Source: Mactra quadrangularis (lineage: Eukaryota > Mollusca > Bivalvia > Venerida > Mactridae). Taken from it: a stretch of 64,000 bases of DNA. The notes below the pieces were generated by a model. The model was given only the letters and a program-made list of their open reading frames with translations, was not told the origin of the DNA and searched no databases. The position numbers and the translations under genes were made by a program. The stretch spans positions 8,190,258 through 8,254,257 of the forward strand of contig CM046307.1 of NCBI GenBank assembly GCA_025267735.1, written 5' to 3'. Position 1 is the first letter of the stretch; every line of letters starts with the position of its first letter. Shown piece by piece: positions 14,201 through 23,790 of this stretch.

Positions 14201-16835
14201 ACATGGCACAAAACTCTCTTTATAATTCAAGTGCCGTTGTAAACAAAAAAATGTTTTCAGAAAGAAGTGCAACGTCATCTGCAAACATAAGTAAAAATAG
14301 TTCAATAATATCTGGGTTAAGTTGAAAACCTCAAAAATTGTTTTCTTGTAAAAAGACATACAATTCGTTTATAAATGTACTAAACAGTATCGGACTCGAA
14401 CAGCCACCTTGTCTCAGAGCAACTGGACAGTCAATAATATAGCTAAAATTTTGATTACCATTTCTTACCCTGGTTATAACAGATTGGTAGATAGATTTAA
14501 TAAATTTAAAAAGGTTACCATTAATACAATGTTTTAACAATGAAAAAAAACCCTGAGGGTCTAATATACTATCATAATTATATCTCAGCTTAGAGTGATA
14601 GACGTTTGTTAATTATCTATATGTAAAGTTTGCTACATATTTCAATCATTGATATCCCTCTATAATTGTCAGGAGTTTTTATCCAGACTTATACAGAGGG
14701 TTAAGTATGCTACATTGATGTATATCTCATACGTAGAAGTACAGATTTTATTCATACCTTACATGTTTCAAACTTTTGTAAAACCTATCATACTTGTGCA
14801 TTTACTTCTCCCGAAAATGGAGATTATATAAACAAATAAATTATGTTAATTATAAGAATGATTATAATGATAATAAGGATGATGAGTACACTGATTATAA
14901 TAATGATGAAAATACTAATTATAGTTTTGACAATGATGATGATGATTCTGATGAGGATGACGAAGATGATGATAAATAAAGTATTTAAACTGATTAATTT
15001 CAATAAGTTAATTATAATAAGTGTCTTTCTAATCTTGGATGAAACATTTTCAGGTTCTCGTACCACGATCCTATTTCAGCCGACCATACTATAGAAAACT
15101 GTCAAATCAATAATCTGGAATGGGTTGAAATTAAGGTAGCTTACAGGGGATACTATAGAGGAGATATACAGTTTGATCTCACATCACCGCAGGGTACCAC
15201 GAGTACTATATTCAGTCGTAGACTGAACGACCTTGCGGATTTGTCTGATCCGACTTTATGGAAATTCATGTCCGTGCATTTCTGGGGAGAGAACCCAAAT
15301 GGAAAGTGGACCCTTACTCTTACAGATGTCAGTTTATCGGCGGGTAATTTTGTTTCTTTTTATCTTTAATATTTCAAAAAATAAACAGTTCGTTTTCATG
15401 CTTTTACATACAAAATATGGAGTTATTCGATGAAAAGCACACGGTGAAGACATAAACTCTGCTTAGAAGTGAAACATACATGTGTATAGTCAAAATAACG
15501 CCGTCTAATTAGTATCAAAGCACTGAAGTTTAGCGCATTCAAATTTAGGGTTTAGACACAAGTATCTTCAGTTCTTAGATTTAAAATAAATTCGAAGTTA
15601 ATTTAAAACGTAGTTACGATGCATTTTGAATGGCAAAATCTATGATTGTTCGATTTCAATCATTCCATATTTAGACAATATAGTGCTTAGTTTTGTTTTC
15701 TTTCAGATACCATAATGTACCTGTATTCAATTGAAATGATCGTATACGGCACCAAAGGCACCAAAGGTATTCACACGGATATTATGTTCAATACTTTTAA
15801 ATTTTGTTTTTCTGACAACGTAATATCTAAACATAAACTCATTTTATATAACATAAGATATCAGCAAAACAACATTCATTATTGTATATTGATTTTAATT
15901 GAATTAAACCACATTTCACTTTAAAGCATGAAAGAAAACATAACTCATAAATCGAATTATTCAAGTACTAGTCTAGTGATAAGACGTGCACTTAGGGATC
16001 GAGAGGTCCTGGTATCGAATCCCACCAGCGACACTACTAATTGCATTCATCGAGAAATTTACTTTCTTCCCACCCATGCGTAAAGGGTACATGCGAGGAT
16101 GGCGTAATTCCTTTGCGTCAATATGTCGACTGCTGCACAAAGTAGGGTAAAGTACTCCCCAGGTTGATTGATAGATATATATCTGTGTAAACCCAATGAC
16201 AAGGTGAATAGCTGTAAAGTCTGTGAACTTAAGCACGAACCTAATAAAACGCCATTACTCCCAGAGCCACGATATGAAGATATATGCATTTACAACAGAC
16301 ATTTTGTTTTCTTAGTTTAAATTGACCAAATGTCCTTTCCTTAAAAATGGGGGTCCTTTATAAGAGCACATGTATTCCCTTTTTGTTTTTGTGTGTATTT
16401 ATATAATTTGGATAAACTTGTTTTCCTTCACAAGACCTTTTCTCAAACATATTGTGTTATTATCAATTGGTTTTGGTATTGATAACCAAAATTTTACTTT
16501 CGGTTTCAGTCTACTTTTGCTTTGATACAATAAATAACATTAAAATGTTTAAGTGAAACTTCATGTCGTAAAAAAGTCATATACAATAAAATTTATATGT
16601 ACTAGATATATATACAACTATTCTATTTGCTGTCGGTGAATATTTCTTTTTAGAAAAGGGTTTGACCTTTATTACAGATGATGACGACGAAGACAACACT
16701 GCTGTGATTGTTGGTGCTGTCATAGGTAGCGTGGTAGGTGTTGTCTTGATAGCCGGTGTCGCAATATTTGTATATTATAAGTTCTGCAAAGTATCCGCAG
16801 TGGCCCCAGCTCAGCCTCACATCACTGAACAGTAG
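2300..16835 (+). CDS. Furin/kexin-like proprotein convertase, membrane anchored (3' nine exons; 5' end outside window)
   Basis: Exons 2300-2385, 3472-3647, 5676-5882, 6511-6614, 12757-12863, 13205-13322, 15054-15343, 15707-15766 and 16678-16835 join in phase into 434 codons ending in TAG. Every junction is GT/AG. The protein is an S8B (kexin/furin) serine endoprotease that would cleave secretory-pathway precursors. Exon 1 carries the active-site His ([11 protein letters not shown]), exon 3 the oxyanion Asn (WASGNGG) and exon 4 the catalytic Ser ([11 protein letters not shown]). Exons 5-8 hold the end of the catalytic domain and a P domain that keeps RGD ([10 protein letters not shown]). The last exon encodes an acidic DDDDED stretch, one hydrophobic membrane helix and a tail of about 17 residues; no Cys-rich repeat is present. 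The catalytic-Asp exon and the prodomain must lie before base 1. S1 acidic residues are kept but the furin S4 acidic residues are not, so specificity probably differs from furin. Close paralogue assignment (furin, PC5/6, PC7) is not possible. Confidence 0.93.
2386..3471. other. Convertase intron without recognised features
   Basis: Intron between the His exon and the next exon. AT-rich, no open frame of note and no repeat recognised. Confidence 0.7.
3893..5145. mobile_element. Foldback-type DNA transposon with very long inverted repeats, interrupted by a second element
   Basis: Bases 3893-4120 (ending ACAGGAGCTTGACATTT when read inward) are the reverse complement of about 4912-5145, and bases 4115-4200 are the reverse complement of 4418-4502. 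The arms are therefore roughly 310 bp, around a non-complementary centre (4201-4417). The right arm is split at 4511-4921 by a 393-bp insert listed separately. No ORF of transposase size is present, so it is non-autonomous. It sits in a convertase intron. Target-site duplications at the outer ends could not be fixed with confidence. Confidence 0.85.
4520..4912. mobile_element. 393-bp insert with 9-bp target duplication inside the foldback element
   Basis: The insert is bounded by two copies of GCTTCATAG (4511-4519 and 4913-4921), and the opposite foldback arm contains this site only once. It starts CAATCTGATTG and ends CGGAGATTG, giving a short imperfect terminal inverted repeat beginning CAATCT. 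No coding capacity. A 9-bp duplication would fit Mutator-like elements; if the first G is chance, an 8-bp duplication would fit hAT. Family unassigned. Confidence 0.75.
5484..5640 (+). mobile_element. SINE family 1, diverged copy
   Basis: tRNA-derived head with box B GGGTTCGAACCC near 5532, followed by the shared body (TTTTACCTGCAGTTGTTTCA, CCCAGGTGTAAAT). The same body occurs at 11.9, 16.0, 29.3, 34.2, 36.2 and 38.9 kb. It lies about 35 bases upstream of a convertase exon. Confidence 0.7.
5938..5997. repeat. GAT/AAT-type imperfect microsatellite
   Basis: TGATGATGATAATAATAATG-type sequence directly after a convertase exon donor; the short I/II-rich frames on the other strand are by-products of it. 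Confidence 0.85.
6742..6999. mobile_element. MITE with about 24-bp terminal inverted repeats
   Basis: Left end TATAGCTCGTTTAGGATAAC (from 6742) and right end GTTATCCTAAACGAGCTATA (to 6998) are inverted copies with one mismatch or indel in the next few bases. About 257 bp, no ORF, in a convertase intron. TATA at both edges fits a TA-target (Tc1/mariner or similar) insertion. Confidence 0.8.
7000..11040. other. Long AT-rich convertase intron
   Basis: Part of the 6.1-kb intron between the Ser exon (ends 6614) and the next exon (12757). Apart from a cluster of GTTACGG motifs (8282-10490) and a TATATA run near 7747-7770, no gene, RNA or repeat was recognised. Confidence 0.6.
11056..11131 (-). tRNA. 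tRNA-like sequence (Asp-like anticodon region), probably a pseudogene or SINE head
   Basis: On the minus strand an A-box-like TAGTGTAGAGTTATAG is followed by a TTTGTCAA anticodon-like loop (GTC, Asp) and a perfect T arm with B box, CCCCGGGTTCGATTCCCG. The anticodon loop does not fold to seven bases cleanly, and the 5' and 3' ends do not give a seven-pair acceptor stem. I therefore read it as a degenerate tRNA or tRNA-derived head rather than a working tRNA gene. Confidence 0.5.
11906..12225 (+). mobile_element. SINE family 1, best-preserved copy
   Basis: tRNA-derived head with box A-like AGTCCAGTGGTAGGACG, anticodon-loop-like TCGAGAG and B box GGGTTCGAATCCC (about 11961). The body CTTGAGCAAGAAATTTACC, CCACCCAGGTGTAAATGGG follows, then a long 3' part with GACTCCCCAGG and a GATAGATAGATA run. 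Other copies in the window can be aligned to this one. In a convertase intron. Confidence 0.88.
13410..13682 (-). mobile_element. SINE family 2 (tRNA head, GGCGTTTAACCC tail)
   Basis: On the minus strand the head at 13682-13596 has an A-box-like GTAGCGCAAACGGTAGCGC and B box GGGTTCGAATCCC. The tail reads TGTTGATACGGCGTTTAACC. The same tail ends copies at 38.1 and 62.1 kb. It lies in a convertase intron. Confidence 0.8.
13683..13990. repeat. Imperfect GAT/AAT trinucleotide tract
   Basis: Dense AATGATGATGATAATG-type repeats with scattered interruptions, typical slippage-prone intron sequence. Confidence 0.8.
14090..14545 (-). mobile_element. LINE type A fragment (reverse transcriptase)
   Basis: Minus-strand frames give [38 protein letters not shown] and then [13 protein letters not shown], the RT core motifs in correct order but frameshifted. 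Related to the fragment at 1-2255. Dead copy in a convertase intron. Confidence 0.85.
14838..14980. repeat. GAT/AAT-rich microsatellite before convertase exon 15054
   Basis: Trinucleotide-rich tract. The Asp-rich and Ile-rich short frames it yields on both strands are not genes. Confidence 0.85.
15965..16245 (+). mobile_element. SINE family 1 copy
   Basis: Matches the copy at 11906: CTAGTGATAAGACGTGCACT, TCGAGAGGTCCTGG, a mutated B box (TATCGAATCCC), GAGAAATTTACTT, GTACTCCCCAGG and ATTGATAGATA. About 280 bp, in the last convertase intron. Confidence 0.85.
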
Positions 16836-17165
16836 CCGTATACCATCCTCCGTATTTTGATAATTCAAGTGTTAGAAATACGTGTTTAACTTTACTTTTA
16901 GTTTCCTGAACCATATATGTGTTCTTTTATTTGATATGATTTTATGAGATTGTATGTTTTGTGTTATGTTTAGCCATATGCATTGTTTATAAAGTGAAGG
17001 AAAATTGTATGTTTATGTTTCTCTTAATATAATACTTGTTGAATTTTTAAAGGAAAAAACCTACATCTTCATATTTACTAACCATTCCCATACATGTATA
17101 TTTACTAACACTCACTATAATTAACAGTTCAATGTTAAGGCTTCCAACAGTAAACATCTAAGTTA

Positions 17166-19425
17166 TAGATAAGATAAGATAAGAAAATTTTTATTTTAAG
17201 TCGGCAAGATAATATAACAATAAACATAAGCTTGTGTAAGCTTTTACAACCAACTATAACATATTATTATAAGTTAAACAAAATAAATACAAGTCAAACA
17301 AATTTAAATATGGCTAAATTAAAATGCCACGATACAATTATTTTAAGCTGAAATTGATCGAAGATCACATACTACAAGTGATATAGATATAAAACATTTT
17401 CATCGAAATGAATAAATTATAAATACACAGACAATTTAAATGTTATATAACAATGATGAAATAAAAATGCCATGCCACAGGACAGAAATTAAAATTTGAT
17501 AAAATATAAGTATGGAAAACAAGAAGTTTATTAGTAATACTGAATTGTTTACCACTTCTCTTTAAAATATTAATTTGAGTGGCAGCTTTTTTACATATAC
17601 CCTGAATATGTTTGTCAAAATTTAGTTTATGATCAATTTCAATCCCAATTGGTTTTACTACCCTTTCACAAGTTATTGTGGCGTCCCCTACTTTAAAAGA
17701 ATTATTTTTTGTTAAAAGTTTTACCAAGAGCAATAGCTTGCTTTTGTTAATTTTAAAACCATTCTAAAAGAATATTACTATCTGATTGTAAAACATGAAG
17801 AAGTTCATTAAAATTGGAAGAAAAGAGTGAAAGGGTATTGTCATCTGCATAATTATACAAATGAGACCTTTTATTGAAAAAGAAATCATTGATAAAACAT
17901 TAAAAAGCAGGGGTCCAAGGATGAATCCTTGGGGTACACCTTTAGTTATAATAGCCCAAGAACTAACCGTTTGACCTATCTTAATTTGTTGTTTTCTATC
18001 AGACAAATATGATTTGAGTAAGCTTGAAGCAGTCTCTGACAAACCATATGCAGATAACTTCGATAGATGAATGTCATGTGGTAGGCAGTCAAAGGCCTTA
18101 GAAAGATCCATAAGAATTGCGGCTACATACTGGTTGTTGTCCAGAGCCTGCTTCCAGTCTTTAAGTAATTTCAGTAGAGTGGTTTGGCAACCATGTCCCC
18201 TCCTAAAAGCACATTAAAAATGATTAAAAATAGTCTCAAAATGATGTGTAAGTTGTTTAGCAATTATTTTTTCAAATATTTTCGAAGTCATTGGTAAAAC
18301 ACTCACTGGTCTATAATTGGATTAACAAAAAGAATTTTTCTTAAATAGAGGGATAACTTGGGCCAGTTTTAGATTATCTGGGAAGGTATTTGTACTTATA
18401 GAAATATTTACAAGTTTTGTAAGTGGTTTGGCCAGAACTGGTTTTCTGACTGACTTTTAACAGTTTAGCGGATATGGTATCAACTCCGGTAGCTTTCTTA
18501 GAATTCAATACATGTAGATTAATTGCTTTGGAAACATCACACATGTCAACTGTTAAAAAATCAAATGTTAAAACATTGGGGTTATTTTCTTTAATTTTGT
18601 CTAAACTTTGGCATTCTGGGTTAAACACATAATCTTTTCCAATAGACTCTGCTACGTTTGCAAAATATGAATAAAAATTCTCATCATTATCTTTATCATT
18701 AGAAATTGTTTTGTTGTTCTCATTTAGAACAAGTTTTGGTAATTATGAACATGATTTGTTTGATAAAAATGGCTTAACCGTTTCCCAAAAATCTGAAGAT
18801 TTTGCCCAACCTATGCATCTTTCTTGAAAATATTGATTTGCAGATTGATGTTATAAGTTGTTTACTTAATTTCTTTGTTTTCTATTTTTGTTCATAAAAG
18901 GTAATTGTTTATTTCGTTTGTATGACTGCTTAATTGACGCATGAGTATAAAAAACATCAGAAATATCAGATTCAAAATTTTCATACAGAGAATTTACTGA
19001 ATTATTGCTAGAATAAAATTCATTAACAGGCGGGACTTAAATATTGGACAGGTCAACATTTAATGCATTAACATCAATATTTTAAAACTTCTGTAGTTAT
19101 TTTAAGCTGTTCATGCTTCGGTGTCGAGTTGTTGATAACAGTACATATAAGATTATGACAATCACTGATGCCAGTTGGAAAAATTTGAGTCTTTATAGAT
19201 ACTTGTTTTTTTTAATTTGTTAAAATGGCGTCAATTAAAGAAGGAGTACAATTTTTTTCGGAAAACATGTTGGTTTATTAGTTAAACAGTGCGAATCGAA
19301 TATTTCATTAAAGTCTAAAAGCTTACGACCTTTATCACATAAGAGGTCATAGTTCAAATCACCACTGATCATGAAGTGGTCAAATATGGTTAAGATAAGA
19401 TCCGATATTATGGTTCATTTTTAGT
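17166..19425 (-). mobile_element. LINE type B, 5'-truncated and broken copy
   Basis: Minus strand; the 3' end is marked by (GATAA)n at 17167-17183. Protein pieces include MDLSKAFDCLPHDIHLSKL, TKGVPQGFILGPLLFN and LNVLNSKKATGVDTISAKLL-like sequence, closely matching the uninterrupted copy at 46869-50605 but with frameshifts. It stops near 19425, which corresponds to the endonuclease region of the intact copy. Confidence 0.9.
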
Positions 19426-19753
19426 CGTTCAAAGAACAACTATATACGCCAATTTCGAGAAATCAGTATAGCATGCTTACTACAAAATCTACTTTTTTAG
19501 GTAAATGAAGGAACTCAACTCTTCAAGCACGTGTATAACTGAGATAGGTCTTAATAATTAATATTGTAATAATTACATTTAACCAAACACTGAAAATATA
19601 TACAACAGAGATTCCCTGTGGTGAACCCCAATCTGAAAGGGTGTGACGCATGAGTATAAATAATAAAAACACTAAGACATTGTTCATTTTCCTAGAAGTG
19701 GAGTGATTAACTATAAACAATCACTGATTCAATCCATAGAGAAACGAATCATT

Positions 19754-19779
19754 TACCGCCGGCCTGAAAGCCGGTGGTA
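19754..19779. repeat. GC-rich hairpin
   Basis: TACCGCCGGC and GCCGGTGGTA around CTGAAA form a ten-pair stem with wobble pairs. It stands out in an AT-rich stretch and resembles the start hairpins of short interspersed elements; function unknown. Confidence 0.6.
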
Positions 19780-20082
19780 TATTGGAGTCGTCAAAATCTG
19801 ATGACCATGGTAGGATCAGTTCATGATTTCTTTTACTTGCGTCCTCCTTTTTTATTTACTCTTCTAAACACTGGTTTTGACTAAAACACGTAGACATTCG
19901 AGCACCTTTTAAACACAAACGGTCCGTTAGCCTCTTAATAGAATAACGGTCTGTCCTCTTTTTGCCGCATATATCTTTGTTTTCTCTTTGATGTATGTAC
20001 ACATAATGTTACCACTATCCAGCGGTATTTAATGCACTGCATTAATCTTTTCTTGTAAATTGGTCGAAACGTACTTGAAGAC

Positions 20083-20900
20083 ATTTTGGTGAGTTCAGAA
20101 GGCTGATCCAGACCTGAAGTGGCTACAAATGTAAATGTTCCATGTGTTTGTAAGTGTAATGTATATTATGTACTGATACTTGAAAATTTGTTTACTATTT
20201 TTAAATCCTGTATATATTGTGATTCTTCTTTAAAACTCTACTAGTATTTTTCTGAGAAGGATAATGTTATCATTTTTTACTGTATTTTACCATGAGCAGG
20301 CTGCTTTAACTGTTTTAACTAGTTTTATTTACGTGCTAAACATGATTCCTTAGACTTTAGTTATAAGTTTATTTTGATGTATATAAGTTAGAGCAGGCTT
20401 ACAGGGTAAATCATGTATTTTTATGTAGTTATGAGATAATTGTTGAACAGTTCTTTCCAAATCTGATTTGGACGGAATTCTTCTCATCTAAAATATTTCT
20501 TATCTGTCACACTTTTGTGTTATCTATACATCGTCACTATTTTATCTATTTTCGATCTTAAGGCAGTTTTTAGGCCTTGGCCAAGATCAACAGTTATCTC
20601 ATAAATGTTAAACTATGTTTTATATTGTATACTTGATGATGAAAACACTTGCTATTTTTCTTTATTTTAATTCAATTGTCTTTCATTAAATCAATGTGAT
20701 AATTTAGCATATATTTTTCATTTGTTTTTATATATGTAATGTATTGATTGTAATTTTAATGTCATGTTTTTCCATTTTTAGTTTGTTTGTTTGATTTTTA
20801 TTGGATAGTCTTTTTTTTGTCGGACAATAGCTTTAAGCTAGTGTTACATGTGTTTGATTACAACCGACTTTAAATAAAGATTATCTTATCTTATCTTATC
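20083..20900 (+). mobile_element. LINE type B-related 3' end with (TTATC)n tail
   Basis: Begins with the last codons of an RT ORF (GEFRRLIQT, then a frame that ends KCSMCL in the 32.4-kb copy). About 770 bp of 3' UTR follow, closely matching 32370-33221, and it ends CTTTAAATAAAGATTATC plus (TTATC)n. Strongly 5'-truncated, as usual for LINE insertions. Confidence 0.85.
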
Positions 20901-21076
20901 TGACATGTTCAAATGACGTTGCGCGAGTCATCCTACTCGGAGGATGACAGACCGAGTTTCCTGGGCGAAATCATTGCAAATGCCTGTCTGATGCGCAAGC
21001 AACTCAGCGCTGTAACTTCTTTATGGTAAAGTAAACAATTCTCTATATACGAATCTGAAATTATGATTCCGTACAT

Positions 21077-21279
21077 TCACAAAAGAAGTATATAAAAGCA
21101 AGTCTGAAAGACTAACCTATGACTTTCTAAGTCTTTGTTTGAGCTCAATCCCTTCCCACAGCAGATAAAAGGAAGTGTCCCTGTATGGGAACGTTCGTGC
21201 GTTCTCAAGTTCCTCTTGTATTTGAACTCTTTCGCGCACTGTGAACATGCATAGTTTTCTTCGTTTTGCGACAAACTGG
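21077..21279 (-). CDS. C2H2 zinc-finger exon (isolated)
   Basis: A minus-strand frame encodes one complete finger (YACSQCAKEF ... LRTHERSHTG) and a degenerate second one that has CxC spacing (FICCGKGL ... ESHR). The canonical linker HTGTLPF lies between them. A good acceptor (TTATTTTCCAG) precedes the frame at 21280-21290. No matching upstream exon with a compatible phase was found, so it may be one exon of a longer gene, or a fragment of one. The second finger lacks the normal CxxC pair, which points to decay. Confidence 0.5.
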
Positions 21280-21319
21280 AAAATAATAAAACACAAAGAA
21301 TGAGCAGAATTATCATCTT

Positions 21320-22950
21320 ACACTTTGAACGAGTTATGATGTAACTGAAAGAACTTTAACTTGCGCAAAAGGATAAACTTAACTCGTAAGTGATTTAATG
21401 TTCCAAGGTGCCCGGTGCACTATAAGTGGTATGGCTTCCAGTGACTAATAGCTAAGATCATTAGTATAAGTTCTAACAAATTAATTTTCAATCTGCCACA
21501 TATTGAGATAGCAAATTATTGTCTTTCAACTGATATGATTTTTATGACTAGCGTAGCGAGGTTCAGTGTCTCTGCATTAAAGATGTCTCGTATTATACTA
21601 TGTCTGGATGTTTTTGGTGGTAACCGTGAATATGAAGTTTTGTGCACGACAGATGTAACATTTCCAGACAAAACGGAGGACAAGTTGTTTGGTTTTGTAG
21701 CCAATTATGAAAACAGCTTGAAACTGTAGCCTGAAATTTTGTCTTGGAACTGGTGTCATAATTTCCAACTGAAGAGAAAGGAAAGATTTACGCCTTAATG
21801 TTTTAGAATATATTTATACATTGGTAAGAAATGGTCACCGGTGTTCCCGGTTGATGTAAATCTGCCTTTTCAATCATTGCTTAGATTAGATAAAAAAATA
21901 GCTTGGAACCGCAGTCTGCTCGCATGCAACAAATTCCAAGGTTTTACGAAGTGTTTGTAAAAACGGCTCAGCTGCTGATGGAGATACTATATTCCGTGGA
22001 AAGGTTACATTTTTCTCCTTAGACTGACACATGTCCCATTGAAATCGACGAAGAAATGAAATACTTACGGTTACTTTCTGTTTCCAAGTGGAGCAAATGT
22101 TTACAGTTTTTGTCTTGGGTTTGATGCATTTTTTAGGTCACGGTCATGTGGTATTGCTACACTGTAAGTGACCAAAGCACAACATGTTTTCTACGTCGAA
22201 CAACTGCAGTGCCTTTTGCGCTTTGATTAATGTTTATTATTGTTAAAAAAATCTATTTATTTGATTGCTGACATTGTATTTTATTTTACTCATTGAAAAT
22301 ATTAAATATATTTTATAACAGTGATTGTAACAATTTGTTATTGTATTTTCATGTTATTGGTTGAAGTGGAACATTCCAATATTTCATTCAGTTTCAACAT
22401 GCCAGTTAATGTTCATGCTTGTTGAATAGACTAATGATGTTGCTGTTGTTGGATTGTATTGTGTGTGCTGATATCTATGTCTAGTTATAAGAAGTCTTTC
22501 ATGATTGTGACTTATGGTATATTAATGTAGTTTAACAGTTTTAGATTCATGTAAATGTTACCATATCAGAAGAATTATTCTGAATACAATACACAAAAAA
22601 TATAGCCAGGGCTCACTAAAGGAAATCCAACTTCAGCTTGAATTTACAACCTAGTAAGTGAAGTATCATCATGCCGAGCCTATGTTCCCGATCAGATCGA
22701 ATATTTTACCAAACAGTATATTAAATTTAGAATCTCCAGCATCCAGTAAGTATGATAGTACTGTACTATATTTGAAAAAACGCATGCTATCTCAAAAAAC
22801 ATACGTAATGGGTTGACTTAAAACCTCTTGACAAAGCCACCTTATCAACAAACCACTTTAATTGATTTTCGGAAAGTGGCTTTGTGTAGAGGTTTGTCAG
22901 TTTCTTTTTTTGGTATTCAAATGAATATTGTATAATCATATACAGTATCC
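21320..22950. other. Intergenic stretch, nothing recognised
   Basis: Short frames only. A donor-like GTAAGTATTT at about 22060-22069 on the minus strand follows a short open frame, but it does not join the zinc-finger exon in phase. Confidence 0.5.
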
Positions 22951-22979
22951 AAGTACATGTGTACAAACAACACCATTTT

Positions 22980-23500
22980 GCAGGTAAATTTCATACAATG
23001 AGAGTTCTGCAGTCTATCTTTAAAGTGTTCAATTTCGCCCAGAGACATTTCATACTAAATTTGGGTGCGAACATTTCGAGGACGAATCAAATAGCTGCGA
23101 TTCTTCCACCATTTTCGATTCAACATCAATTTCGTACAATCTTTGGGAGCGAAATTTAGACTACGAATCGCATGTTGCAATTGCCCCAAGGAAATTTCTT
23201 ACCAAGTTTAGGAGTGAAAAGTTTAAGGACGAATGGTGGAATTTCGATTCGTTCACTAAAATTTCGAACCAAATTTGATGAGCCGTAATTTCTAGAATGA
23301 ATTCAAAAGTTGCGATTAATCCAAATAATTGTTTTCACCGAATGTTTGATGGAAACTGGTGTAATAACGATTGGTCCACATAACTTCGAACCAAATCAAG
23401 AAGCTCACGTTTAGAGGACAGCAAGTGATATTCTGATTCGCCCACAGAAATTTCGTTTCAAATTTGGGAGCAAAAAATTCAGAGTGAAATGGAGAAAGTC
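22980..23500. repeat. Decayed tandem repeat, period about 65-72 bp
   Basis: Degenerate units share the order GCCCAxAGAAATTTCGTACC, AAATTTGGGAGCGAAA, GAGGACGAAT, GTTGCGATTC. Six or seven units are visible with heavy divergence and indels. Noncoding. Confidence 0.65.
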
Positions 23501-23655
23501 CTGTCCAGGGGATTGAATGCCCCCGGAATCTCTCATTTCTAGGGGGTTTAGACACATTTCCATAAACTCAACTATCCTTACACAAAAAGCATATTGATAT
23601 ATCATATTTTTCTAATTGAAACTGATATCGGGCCAACGTTGGACCGATACAAAAT
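23500..23655. repeat. Dispersed repeat also present at about 43515-43675
   Basis: Shared pieces include CATTTCTAGGGGGTTTAGAC versus CATTTCTAAGGGATTCAGGC, AACTATCCTT and ATATATCATAT, in the same order. It ends in the palindrome at 23626-23649. Probably part of a G-rich DNA transposon family. Confidence 0.55.
23626..23649. repeat. 24-bp palindrome
   Basis: TATCGGGCCAAC followed by GTTGGACCGATA: two 12-base half sites that are reverse complements except at one position. About 140 bp beyond the stop of the glucosylceramidase-like gene. Confidence 0.8.
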
Positions 23656-23790
23656 GTTTGTTGGGTAAATACACTTTCAATTTGTAATTATTAAAAGATA
23701 ATAATATCAAATTTATATCGACTAAAACTTTACACAGAATCAACATTCATTTTCTATAAAATATCGCATAAAAAAGACGGCGTATATCCT

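Noticed and set aside
14794..15066. Asp/Asn-rich and Ile-rich open frames on both strands
   Set aside because: By-products of GAT/AAT microsatellites in a convertase intron; no start context or domain.
22060..22130. Possible upstream exon of the zinc-finger gene (donor GTAAGTATTT)
   Set aside because: Phase does not match the zinc-finger exon and the alternative frame has a stop.
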